Shown: one piece after another, positions 23,556 through 34,426 of the stretch
Numbering within the stretch: position 1 is the first letter of the stretch
How the letters are laid out: each line of letters starts with the position of its first letter
From: Cylicocyclus nassatus
Lineage: Eukaryota; Nematoda; Chromadorea; Rhabditida; Strongylidae
Length of the DNA stretch: 64,000 bases
NCBI GenBank assembly: GCA_958299035.1
Contig: CATQJL010000316.1
Span: 25,087,676 to 25,151,675, forward strand
Direction: 5' to 3'
The notes under the pieces: model-generated
What the model was told of the DNA's origin: nothing
The model's database searches: none
What the model saw: only the letters and a program-made list of their open reading frames with translations
Made by a program: the position numbers and the translations under genes

Positions 23556-24142
23556 TATACTGCACCACATGACTAGGCTTCGCAAGGGCACCGGCCGTTC
23601 AACTCTGCTTATGAAGTAGAGAGTAAGAGTAGGGCCCATTGTATGTAACAGTTATTAGCATTGATAAACAGCAGCGGTTGATGAAGGGAGTTCCAAAGAT
23701 GAGCGTACAGCTCCGCAGCTTAGGTCTCGGGGTCTTCCCCTACAGTTTCATGTGTCTGTTTTATGTCCGCTGGCAACCATTATCAGATCGTTTTCAACTA
23801 TGCTGATTGAAAGAATCTGTCATCATCTGTACATGTCAACGTGGGATATCGTTCCCTCTTACAAGAGGGTCAGCGTAAGTGCTAATCTTTAAACATTGCC
23901 AATTCTTTCCACTATTATGCACCTGATCATCTGAAGATATAACAGTTTAGACGTTTCTTGTCTAGGATCATTACACTTAACTGAGCCCAAGGGTAGAAAT
24001 GTTGTTACCACATGCGTCACAAATCAGAAAGGCTTGTAAAGTGTCACCTTTGGAGACGTTTGTATAGGAGTGGCATTACATAAAATGACTCTACTGCAAG
24101 CCCTGATCGATTAGCATGGTGCAATCAAACAAGAAATGTCTG

Positions 24143-25622
24143 GGCCGGTAGTAATCCCCCCGACCTGGCGGCAGGTATCGTCGGCAGGTCGCTGGCACCT
24201 TTTCCGTGAGGTGGCCAGAAAGTGAAACCCCAAATTTAGGCGGTCCCAGGCCTATTTCCAAAAAATTTTCTCTATACAAGGAAACCGTGTCGAGTCGAAG
24301 TGGCCTTTTCAGATGAGACCCATACTGCTTTGAAGAGCATTAATCGATGATTCCGAATCTGCTTTCCAAATCTGCCAAGCGCCTCTGGACGCCGAGTTAT
24401 GCTCGTTTTTCAGGTCAAAAAATTGAACGCAAAACTGAAGCAAAATCGGCCAAATTTGCTCAAATGATCCAGTGTCAAGTATCAGAGCTGTTTATGCAAT
24501 GGATACATTTTATTTAATATGTTAATACTCAACATTGCTTTATCAGAGCGCTGGAAAGATTGTAACAATCAATTTTACCTAAATTCTGCATTCATTTTTC
24601 GTTCCGAAGAACGGTCATAACCCGGCGTCCAGAGGCGCTTGGCAAATTTGGAAGGCAGATTTGGAATCACCGCTTAATACTCTTCAAAGCAGTATGGGTT
24701 TCATCTGGAAAGGCCACTTCGACTCGACACGGTTCCCTTGTATAAAGATGCCGCCTAGACTTTGTAGAAAACTCCATAGAAATCTGCGGTTTTAGAAATC
24801 CTTTTGTGGGAAATTATATGGAAGCGCAGACGCTGCCGGCAACTTCGCGATGTAAGTTGCCGGCAACCTACCGGCAGCTCGTCGAAATCCGCGAGATGGC
24901 AGCTGCCGGCAGGTCAGAGAGCACGGGAAATAGCGTGCTCTTTTGAGAGAGGGAGCTGCCGGCATCTCGACGTGCCCCTACCACGTCGAGGTGGTGGCAC
25001 CTTTGCCGACGGCGTCTGCGAGTTTGCGAATTGCGGCGATATCACACAATTTACGTCAGGCGAAAAAATCAAAAACTCTACTTTTCATCAAAAAACTATC
25101 ATTTTTCTCATTATGTGAGTTTTTCTTTTCCAAAACGACGATTTTCTTACAGAGAAAAAATCCTGTAATGCCTTAGAATCATAAAGAACATCATCTTTTT
25201 TGGCAATCCCTTATAAATCTCGTTTGCACTGATTTCGCCCCTCTCTCGCTCATATCAATCAGCTGTTCTTTCAGGTCAAAGTCTCTCACGCAGCGTATCG
25301 ATCCCTCTTACAGGCGGCCATTTACCAGCGCGTTCCTCCTATTGCTGGTACAAGTGGCAATGGCTGACCGAATGGTCGAATGATCAACGTGGTTGCACTT
25401 CAAATTAACGCACATAGGTTCGACCGCGCGCGAGGTAGCAATTTTGCGGCTGTCTGCGTCATCAAAATTTAATGTGCGAAATGATTGCGTGCTAAGGTTA
25501 CATAAGATTATTAAAACCTACAATCACTCCGCGAGCTGCCGGCGGAGTTGGCATCTTTCCGCGATGTGTGCCAACTTGCCGACATCTTTGATGCCACCAG
25601 GTAGGGTAGATTACTACCGGCC
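24143..25622. mobile_element. 1,480 bp nonautonomous transposon with CTG target duplication
   Basis: Ends are GGCCGGTAGTAATC and its inverted copy, followed inward by similar ACCTGGCGGCA and ACCTGGTGGCA blocks. CTG flanks both ends (24140-24142 and 25623-25625). The uninterrupted site exists at 33541-33552 as TGTCTGGTGTTC, with a single CTG, which proves insertion. The interior is dense in CTGCCGGCA and GTTGCCGGCAAC motifs, probably subterminal transposase-binding repeats (inference). A 3 bp duplication suits PIF/Harbinger or CACTA-type elements; I cannot decide between them. No transposase frame survives. A CAAGG foldback is nested at 24277-24740. Confidence 0.8.
24277..24740. mobile_element. 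CAAGG-family foldback element, copy 1
   Basis: The 464 bp element has ends CAAGGAAACCGTGTCGAGTC and the inverted CGACTCGACACGGTTCCCTTG, flanked by TATA on both sides. Inverted arms of about 150 bp include CAGATTTGGAATC and GCGTCCAGAGGCGCTTGGC. The same order of blocks (CAAGG, AGTCGAA, GATGARAC, GATTCCAAATCTG, GAGTTATG) occurs in the elements at 34379-36687, 42831-43305 and 61658-63991, defining a family. Confidence 0.8.
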
Positions 25623-25625
25623 CTG

Positions 25626-26130
25626 GTGTTCGTTATACACATAAATGGTCAGTTGGATTTTGTAGACGGAGCCGACACGGAGGTCATGTCAGGTTCAGAA
25701 AACTTGTGCGCAGAAGGCTGTGCACAGGACAGCACGACGTAGTTTGCATCGGAAGGGAGTGCGTCATTTGTCCTTACGAAAGGACGGGAGACTATACTAA
25801 GTTTGTAATTGTCTCCGAAATTGAATGTCAAGAATGCACGCAACTTACATAGGGCAAAGTGGTTGGCAACTCAGCTAGCGTGTTAATGAGCGCTTGGCTA
25901 GTAAAAGATGAGAAAGCATATCAAGTTCGCTAAGGAAAACAGGAAGGTGTATCATCACCGCAATGACTGGGATATCAAGTGCATTCTAGGTCACAAGTTA
26001 AGAATCGCTTTTACTTTCAAGCTGCATACATTCTTAGGCGTGAGCTGAAGTTGAACAAAAAGAATGAGCAGCTTTCCATCAAAAATGGCTTGATGCCATT
26101 TCTGTCATAATGTCAATTATAGGTAGCATA
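25626..26130 (+). pseudogene. Penelope-like GIY-YIG nuclease fragment in the spacer
   Basis: Reading frames give LRKLVRRRLCTGQHDVVCI, then CVICPYERTGDYTKF, then IECQEC. After a shift they give TYIGQSGWQLS followed by a stop and a RVNE stretch. Two Cys-X2-Cys pairs before a YIG motif match the GIY-YIG nuclease that ends Penelope-like elements. The C-terminal part is still recognisable near 26040. The 1,480 bp transposon lies immediately upstream. A sister copy is at 33547-34130. Confidence 0.55.
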
Positions 26131-26525
26131 TCCCACTACTACTTAAGCTCTTCGCATCAGTCAGCCGTAGTCTACTACCTTAATGGATATTAAACGCCTG
26201 TTGTCGCGCTGTCGGTGCAGATCTTGGTACGCTACCAACAACGTGATATCCTGGCATGTTTGCTTCCGAGGCATCGAGATAAGCTAAAGCTATGAAGGGA
26301 GTTCGGTGATTTGCTAATAATGTAAATCTAAATTGAAGCCTCCGCTGAACGCTGATCAAGGAAAAGGCTCAGTGGGAGGGAAGTCATTAACGATCAAAAA
26401 GTGTGTACTCATATTGAGACACCCTTTATTGATAATTGTTGCATAGTAACATTAACGCAACTCGAAGAAGTGTTTCAAGGCAATCTTAGCATCAACAATC
26501 GCAGCACATATGTTTCGTGAGGTAA

Positions 26526-27280
26526 GTTCCTCGAAATGATTGGTTGCCATACATGAACATCCAGCTAATGTTGAGTAACGGTACGATGCGAGTAAAATGG
26601 TACCTTAAAGATAGCTCCAAGATTATTATCTTGAAAGCCGAGTCATTTTATTTGTTTGCAGTAAAGGAAAAAATAGCGGAACATGTAAAAACGGTAAGGA
26701 AAATCAGTGGGAAGAGTGAACGACAAGAGTCCGTGGCTACTTCTCGTCAAGGTTTACATTTCAAAAAAATGCCACAAATGGCGACGATAGCCAAACTGGT
26801 TCCAGGATCATTATGATTACCAATCATTTAGAAGAAAAGTACACGCTTTTTAGACTTGTATAAAGTGACAGCTGGTGCGTAATACTTTACACGACATAGA
26901 TTGTATAACGATGAAATGCTACATTTGCCTTTACGGAAGGACGGGAGATTCTACCAAGTTTGGAATTGTCTCCGAAATTGAATGTCTAACATGCCACGCA
27001 ACTTCCACAGGAGAAGTGGTCGGAAACTCAGCGAGCTTGTTAATGAACACTTCGCTTGTAAAAAACTGGAGAGCAGTCTGCTGGGGAAGCACAGGAAGGT
27101 AGAACATTACAACAATGACTGCAATGTCAAGTGCATCATGCTAGTTACGAATTGAGAATCGCTGCTCAAGCGCCTCAAGCTGCATACATTCTTAGGCGTC
27201 AGCCGAAGTTGAACAGAAAGTATGAGCAGCTTTTCATCACAAATGGTTTGATGCCATTTCTGTCATATTGTCAACTATAG
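26526..27280 (+). pseudogene. Penelope-like retroelement 3' portion (RT thumb plus GIY-YIG nuclease)
   Basis: Four frame segments in order give a coherent protein end. At 26526-26816 is a thumb-like region with WLPYMNIQLMLSNGTMRVKW, SSKIIIL and SERQES, equivalent to the conserved WYRK...SSK..I part after the catalytic core of Penelope-like reverse transcriptases. At 26875-26990 are CYICLYGRTGD and IECLTC, two Cys pairs. At 26991-27155 are RKLSELVNEHFACKKLESSL, GKHRKVEHYNNDCNVKCIML, which fits the LG.HR...H segment of GIY-YIG nucleases of this group. At 27179-27280 are AAYILRRQPKLNRKYEQLFI and NGLMPFL, then TAG. The catalytic YxDD core is missing upstream, so the copy is 5'-truncated, and it is frameshifted throughout. 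Family assignment comes from motifs only. Confidence 0.62.
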
Positions 27281-29941
27281 GTAGCATATCCCACTACTAC
27301 TTACTATATCCCAGTAGTGGGATACTTGAGCTACTACTTAAGCTGTCCACATCAGTCAGCCATAGCCTATTACGACCAGTGAATTTTGAACGCTGGTGAT
27401 GTTGTCTTACAAATGTCAGAAAACGAATCTCATGCAGCAAATATGCCCTTGTTTATGATGCTTCTAGTGGAGATTATCAAGAATACTGAAAATGGATAGA
27501 CATTGCGAACGGAGCACAATTATGAAGACTTTTGAGCTGCTCTTCTCTGCGGTGTTTATACATGCGTTCTTAGTGCATCTAGCATATTTGACTAAAGTGT
27601 CACCTTTACTCAATTCTTTATTCAGTCGCTCAAAAATATATATCAACTGTTTCCTCACGAGGTGGTAAGTTGAGATAAAGTTGATAAGATTGCTCTCTAG
27701 ACTCCTGCGATTACTTCCCGTAGCTCAGCTCTATCTCTACATTTCACACGCTGTGAATCAATACATTGAACGGCGTCATACAATGACCAAGTAACAGCGT
27801 AAGCTCAATAACCGCACGTGATCTTTGTGGATTATACTCCAAAGTTTGAATACAGGTTGAAAATCACTTCCTGTACAACAATCGAAACTGGCAACATCAA
27901 TAGAGTGACCGATATCAATAAATGTGCACACTTGTGATACTGAACACAAAACCTCATTTTTTCCCTAAAAACGATGCTAGGTTGTCCATTATGCCGTGCG
28001 CGCATCTGAACAAGCGCCTGTCATACTCGTAAGTTGATCATTCGCTTTAGCAAGGGTGAAAGGTCAGAGAGAGGGTGCCCAAAAATTGCACATATACTCA
28101 AAAATTGCATTCACAGAGAGAAGATGCGAAATATGCTATGATCATTCTTTGAAAGCAGAAAAAACTGCAATTGAAGAACAAACTAAAAAGGAAATACATA
28201 AGGTACAACTTTATACAATGAAAGCTTCAAATTTTGAGTTATGCGAATAGCATAGCTATTTGAATTGTCACCTTTAATTCTAATTCGGTCCCACGAAAAC
28301 AAAGATGAACTGCTGCACACTTACAAAATGGTAAGCTGAGAAGATAAGATAAACAAGAATGCTTCAAAGGCAATAATATCAATTTGTTTCAAATGTGTTA
28401 AATGTTGAAACACAAGAGAGAAGAAAGTCGGAAAATTATGTGGTACGGTACAAGTAGTTTATTGTCCAGTGGTACAATGGAGATAACTGTGGTAAAGCGC
28501 ATAAGAATAAGCAAGTTTTGAGGTTCTTGCCATAGATTTCCGCCGTCATCGCCTACTTTCCAATGCAGAAGCGAACATGGTTTGTTGCCTCTTCTCTTGG
28601 TTCAATTTCAAATAGTAAAACTAGCTCCAAAGCTCATCGCTCATTAAGGTAAACTGCATAGCCGTTGCAGGCTTTTATCTCCATTTTTCTGATTCTATCT
28701 TCACTTCCTAGCCTCGTCGTCGAAATCTTAGTTTGAACATTAGCGATGTTAGTTTTTTTACAATCAACTCTTCCCATCCGTAATTTTTGTGGTTTTCACT
28801 ATATATTTTATTCTAAATTATTGCGTTGTTTGCAAACAATGCATGTTCTACTTGCCAGCGCTTCAACATAGATATAAGGTTGAGGAAACACAATGTTCGA
28901 CAGAGCAAAACAAGCTTCACAAGATCTCATGTTCATTGCAAAATTCAGTACGTAAAGTTTGGAAGCAGATTGTTCACCATTGATACCGTCGAGTAGGATT
29001 TGTTTTGAGGTAGTGCTAGCACTCATTACTACCAGATACTACCCGTACTCACAAATGCGCTCTGAAGTAAGTTTTCACGGTAAATTGTACTCTGAGAAAG
29101 ATTTAGTGTTGAAGTAGTATAAGGTAAATTGTAATCTGGGTTATACGTTTGTACAATAGTAGGAGTGTCTTACTCTGCCATGGCAGAAGAAGATATAGAA
29201 ATGCATGGGACATAGCATTCGATAAAGCAAAGCAAGGTCTACAAGATCGCATTCTAACAATTGTAGAAATCCGTTCTCCATGAGTTTGGATGAGAACCCA
29301 AAATTTTTTCGAATACCTGAAGAATAGAGCACCGCTTTTGAAAAATTTTTGCGAATGTCTAACTGTGCAGCATATGATACCCACATCAAAAACTCACATG
29401 TACACATGCCGTATTTTTTAATGGCTGAAAAGCAGCAAATTAAAATGGGCTGAAAAAGTAAATGTTGCTTTTCTCGGGTTTTCAAGTTGATGACATTTCT
29501 TAACGACTAGTGCTTCGAGGAAATGAAATTGTTATTCTTGCAAAGGCTTGTAGTATAGAATTATTTGTGTCAGAACCCAGTAATGTTTTTGCTAAAGCAT
29601 ACTAACCTTCATATTCCAACTTCTAACCATGGAAAAAATACAGCGAGTGTATATAGCTGATGTGTGATAAGTAATTTTCTTGAGCGAGCGTACGATATTG
29701 TAGGATTTTGTAGAATTTTTTGGACAATAATCCGATTTTTGTAATTCGAAAGTTTTTATTAATTTTAATTTTTTTGAGCTTTTTCGAACTTTGAAGTGTG
29801 CCGAACTTTTTGCAAATGTCCAAATGCCATCTTGTTAGTTTGCTTTTTTCCTATATCAAATGATATGCGCCATGAATTTTTATATATTCTCTGCCGCGGC
29901 AGGATAAGTAACGCTCATTACCTGCACCAATCTGATATACA

Positions 29942-30656
29942 GGGTGCCTCAGAAAGATGTGGACACTGTTTGATTGGTAATGACTCTCTTGCTCTCAAGT
30001 CTTTTGTCGAGCTTGAGGCACCATGCTATAGAGCGAGGTCTTGGATTGCCAGCATGGAGCGAATTATAAATCTCTTTTCATTACTATAGGACTACAGTAG
30101 GAAGTTCGAGGAGGATTTTAAGCCGTTGAAAGCGGCATTTTGCCTCAGAAGAAAGCCAAAAAAGCCAGAAACTCTTGAATTGGGCAATCCAAGTCGTTGA
30201 TTTCAAGTACGAAATTTGCACTTTAGTATAATGCTTCTTTCACAAGTTATTTCAGACTTAGGGCTGCAGCTGTTTCTTCAACGTTCGTCAGAAATTTGAC
30301 TAGGCTGTCAAGAGAACTCTAGAATCTGGTGAAATGTTATGCTGTGAAATCAGTGCTCCTGAAAACCTTGCTACACTAACTTTCAGCTATTTTTGAGAAT
30401 ATTCCATCAAATGGCCTACTCCATAGTGACATTGTATGCTGAAAGTCCATAGCGTAATCCTACAGCAATGAAGAGTGTTTGGTGATTCGCTCCATACTGT
30501 AGATCTAAATTGAACTTCGCTCTACCTCGTACCTGCAGGAGACGTGAAATTAGAGAGTTTTTACCGACCAAACAGAGTGCACACCTTTTTGATACACTTT
30601 GAATAACTCTTCTTCGGAATTCATCAAACGAATGTCTTTTCTTTGAGGCACATTCA
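29942..30656. mobile_element. Foldback element with mariner-like ends (right arm copy)
   Basis: Mirror image of 18652-19366. CAGGGTGCCTCAGAAAGATG starts at 29942 beside a TATA. It was duplicated with the arm and is not an independent insertion. Confidence 0.55.
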
Positions 30657-32730
30657 CAAAGCAACTTTCTGCCTTAACAAGTAGCAAAGCTACAAGTACA
30701 CGTTCGAAGGTCTGTAAAGTTCTAAAATCGATTTTCTACAAACAATGTGATGTAACCTAAGCTGCTGATACATTTGGATATAAAGAAGGGCGATTTGCCT
30801 CAATGACGTCATGCCACGTTCCAAATTTACTTCAGTGCTTTTCTTGCTGACACACATGCGTCTAGTAAGGACATTTGAGTACTACTAGGTGTGTACTGTA
30901 TAATTAACAAGTTTAACATCCGTAGAATTTTGAAAAGAAAGAAAAGTAGGGCCATTTTGTAGAGCTTGCTTCGCTCTATCGAACGATACTTCAAATCAGC
31001 TAGGAAAACAACAATAGCTTGTTTTTTTTTTGAAAAAGGAGTTTATTTGGGGACCACTTAATACTTCAGTTCGGGCTCGCATAGGTAGCTTACGGGGCAA
31101 GCCGGGTATCTTTGGGGGTTTATGTTCCCCCATAACCACATTCTCCCTTCTATGTCACTCTTCTTCTTTTATAGAGCAGCAGATTGTCATTCCTGCCTTA
31201 TCGATCCTATTAATGCAAGAATCAAAAAATTCCCGTTTCAAAAGTCAAGCGGGTTGAGCGCACGAATTCAAAACCTGCCCCGGAGGTAAGCAAATGCTTT
31301 CTTTACAGCGAAGAAAAAATGAAATTACATTGAAATTGGAGTGTAGATGGGCTTTAGAGAGTTAGGTTATGTATGAAAAATTATAAAAAAGTTATGTGAA
31401 CTGAAGGCGTGGCAAATTTTTTTCCGGAGTTAGGTAGCTTTCCAGCCAACTGAAGTGGCTGAAAGAAAAAAGCCATAAATTCCCTTCCTCTCCATAATTT
31501 TTTTACAAGTTTAACATAGCTTTTCCTATATCAGAAACTCTACCTTCTCGCATAGTTACAGCCCTTCAAATATTATGACGGTGGCAAGCAGGCTCCAAGC
31601 GCGCAAGGGTGCGCGCCAGACACAGCATGCCGCCAGTTCGGAGAATACACTTTTTTATTTCTTTTTCATCTGTTCAGTGTTGTTTTTATGTTTTTTTTTC
31701 ATCATTTCTCGTTATTTGTGTCTGATTCATTCATGGTCGCATCATAGGTGATGTCGTACTTTTGCGGCAAAGTCCATGGGGACTTCGGTTTTAGAAAAAA
31801 AAAATATAAAAAAGCCTCCTCTTGCCGAGCTGTTAGCTGTTCAGTGCTTGTTTTGCTGAGACATGCATCTAAATTCGTGACATAAACTTTGATGAATTAG
31901 ATCCAGGCAGAAGGTAACCTCCATTTCACTCTAGTTCCTAGTTACATCATTGCAGCTGGAAGCATGGGAGGTATGCTTCAACAAACTTAATCCATCCTTC
32001 AAAATAGCAAACTTTCCTTAACAAGAGTTACCTTTTCGCAATCGCTAGAAACTACCTCCAATTACGGCCTCGAGCAGTTCTAGCCACTACGTTTTTGCAC
32101 TCACTGGCTTTTGCAAGGTAAAACATGTGAACAACTAATGGGAAAGTTGCATATTTTTATAGTTTTCGTCGTCCATTTCTTGCACCGATAAACTTACCTG
32201 CACTAGGAAGACCAGGGAGCGCCATCATGTGCTGTGCAAAACAACTGGCAACCTTGTGGCCAAAGCGCTTGCTTGATAATCTGTACCAGTTTTGATTCAA
32301 ATTGCAACATTGTGGATCTATACATACACGACTTCGTATCAAAGAGACTAGCAAAAAGCAGCTTTATGCACTGCTAAGACGTCTTTGCTTGCTCTAATAA
32401 ATATCAATGCACATACCCTTGGAAAAATTTGAGATAAATCGATGAGTAACAATCAAGGTTTGTACTTTGAAGTAGTGTTTTCCAAAATGAATTGATCAGG
32501 TTCAGTGACGCAGTAACGAATGCGGTAGCTTTGGGTCCGAAAAGCCCAACTTTGGTCTGTGAGCTCCAAGTAGTTCATGTGTACTTTTCAACACTGCGTA
32601 AAGTGAGTGAGTGAGCTTGCGGCATATAGAATGGCTAAAAGTCAAAAAAATTGGCATACAATATCGCTGATAATTCGTCAAAAAAATGCCGCTTTCCAGC
32701 AGAGTGCGCCAGAGTGCGCTATTTTAGGAC

Positions 32731-32774
32731 AGTATTTTAGGACATGCTGACTAGTATTTTAGGACATGCTGACT
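32731..32774 (+). repeat. 22 bp tandem duplication at the outer breakpoint
   Basis: The 22-mer beginning AGTATTTTAGGACATGCTG is repeated exactly at 32731-32752 and 32753-32774. A partial third copy (ATTTTAGGAC) lies at 32721-32730, directly abutting the right arm. The equivalent place in unit B (23125) has one copy. Confidence 0.9.
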
Positions 32775-34190
32775 TCATAGGACAGTTGGACAATATTCAT
32801 GAGCTTTTGAGCGTTTTAAACGGTCTAATCACATTTCAGAATAACATTACAAAAACGTCGTTGCGACTTACTTGGCATAACTTACAAAAAAAAAGCCTTA
32901 CGGTAAAGTGCAATTCCCACATTAGTAAGCAGCAACTCAGTTTGGCTTGATGATAGAGTTTTCGGCTCGTTAACTATTGCTCCTGCGAGCAGTAAGCACA
33001 CAAATGGCTTAAAATCTTTTTCAAAGTTTCTACCATAATCCCCCAGTAATGAAGATAGTTGGGTGATACTCTTCATAGCGTAAAGTCAAACTGAAGCCTC
33101 CTCTATCGAGTGGTACTCGAAGCTAAGGAAAGACTCAGTGGGAAGAGAGTTCTTAACGATCGAAAGTGTGTGCTTACTTCTGGGACATCCTGTATACGGC
33201 ACCACATGGCTGGGCTTCGCAATGGCACCGACCTTTCAACTCTGCTTATGCTTATGAAGCGGAGGGTCAGCGTAAGTGCTAATCTTTGAACATTGTCAAT
33301 CCTCTCAACTGTGAATAGTATGCACCTGATCATTTGAAGATATTACAGATTAGACGTTCCTTGATCAGAATCATTACACTTTACTAAGCCCAAGCGTAGA
33401 AATGCTATTACCACATGCGTCAAACAAATCAGAAAGGCTTGTAAAGTGTCACCTTTGGAGACGTTTGTATAGAGTGGCATTATATAAAATGACTCTACTG
33501 CAAGCCCTGATCGATTAGCATGGTGCAATCAAACAAGAAATGTCTGGTGTTCGACAGATGAGCTGATACTTTGCCGACAGATTGGGTGGCAATTTTACTC
33601 AAGAACCGTGATATCCTTAATATCCTTATCGGTACATCCCTTTATACACATAATGGTCGGTTGTATTTTGTAGACGGAGCCGAAACGGAGCTCACCGTCA
33701 GGCTCAGAAAACTTGTGCGAAGAAGGCTGTGTACAGGACAGCACGACGTAGTTTGCATCAGAAGGAACTGCGTCATTTTACGAAAGGACGGGAGATTATA
33801 CTAAGTTCAAAATTGTCTCCGAAACTGAATGTCTAGAATGCACGCAACTTACATAGGGCAAAGTGGTTGGCAACTCAGCTAGCGTGTTAATGAGGCTTGG
33901 CTAGTAAAGGATGAGAAAGCATATCAAGTTCGCTAGGGAAAACAGGAAGGTAGATCATCACCGCAATGACTGCAATATCAAGTGCATTCTAGACCACAAG
34001 TTAAGAATCGCTTTTACTTTCAAGCTGCATACATTCTTAGGCGTGTGCTGAAGTTGAACAAAAAGAATGAGCTTTCCATCACAAATGGCTTAATGCCGTT
34101 TCTGTCATATTGTTAATTATAGGCTGCATTTGCCACTACTACTTAAGCTCTCCACATCAGACTGCCGTAGTCTACTCACCAATGGATGAT
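32745..34190. repeat. Unit B', direct copy of the spacer, without the transposon
   Basis: It follows the spacer sequence 23125-24142 plus 25623-26170, with diverged bases and small indels, and keeps the empty CTG site at 33544-33546. The right half of the GGTGTC/CAGGGTG foldback family ends at about 33192 (ACATCCTG). Confidence 0.8.
33547..34130 (+). pseudogene. Penelope-like GIY-YIG nuclease fragment in unit B'
   Basis: The 77-codon frame 33571-33804 contains ELTVRLRKLVRRRLCTGQHD, and the sister copy at 25.7 kb shares the VRRRLCTGQHDVVCI core. A 5-base shortening at the second CxxC (ATTTTACG for ATTTGTCCTTACG) breaks the frame. TYIGQSGW is readable at about 33850 in another frame. Both B copies share the stop within the nuclease, so the fragment was dead before B was duplicated. 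Confidence 0.55.
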
Positions 34191-34378
34191 AAACGCCTTT
34201 GTCGCGCTGTCGGTGCAGATCTTGGCAAGCTACCCACAACGTGATATCTCGGCAAGTTTGCTTCCCGGGCATCGAACTATGCTAGTTTAGGAGGGAGATT
34301 CAATAGTACATGGTGCAAAAACAGCATGGGACTTTTCCTCAGATTTTTAAGGAAGGTATGTTGCCGAAATCTGACTAA
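34191..34378. other. Unassigned spacer
   Basis: Short stretch after unit B'; nothing recognised. Confidence 0.4.
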
Positions 34379-34426
34379 CAAGCGGGGGAAGGTTGGTTAA
34401 AGTGTCCTTTTGAAATGAAGTTTATA

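Larger units (their letters stand above)
23125..26170. repeat. Spacer unit B between the arms
   Basis: Outside the inserted transposon (24143-25622), this segment is a diverged direct copy of 32745-34190, the sequence just beyond the right arm. Shared landmarks are TATTTTAGGACATGCTGACT, CCTGATCGATTAGCATGGTG and TTTTGTAGACGGAGCCGA. The order along the chromosome is inverted A, B, A, B'. It contains the right half of a foldback element and a Penelope-like nuclease fragment. Confidence 0.8.
26292..32720. repeat. Right arm of the giant inverted repeat (6.4 kb)
   Basis: Inverted partner of 16591-23018. The outer end is sharp: AGAGTGCGCCAGAGTGCGCT ends at 32720, the complement of 16591-16610, and is followed at once by ATTTTAGGAC, the start of unit B'. 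The inner end stops inside a half copy of the foldback element that is intact at 22887-23555. Differences from the left arm are mostly single bases or homopolymer lengths, as at 31021-31035. Confidence 0.93.

Noticed and set aside
26544..26816. LSNGT...KD.SKIIIL resembles a polo-box of Polo-like kinases.
   Set aside because: The following sequence gives a GIY-YIG nuclease with paired cysteines and a PKLNRK end, and the whole order fits a Penelope-like retroelement. No kinase domain is nearby.
16957..32354. Identical 60-114 codon frames in both arms as conserved genes.
   Set aside because: They are identical because the arms are duplicated as DNA. The diverged third copy at 46.9 kb does not keep these frames open.
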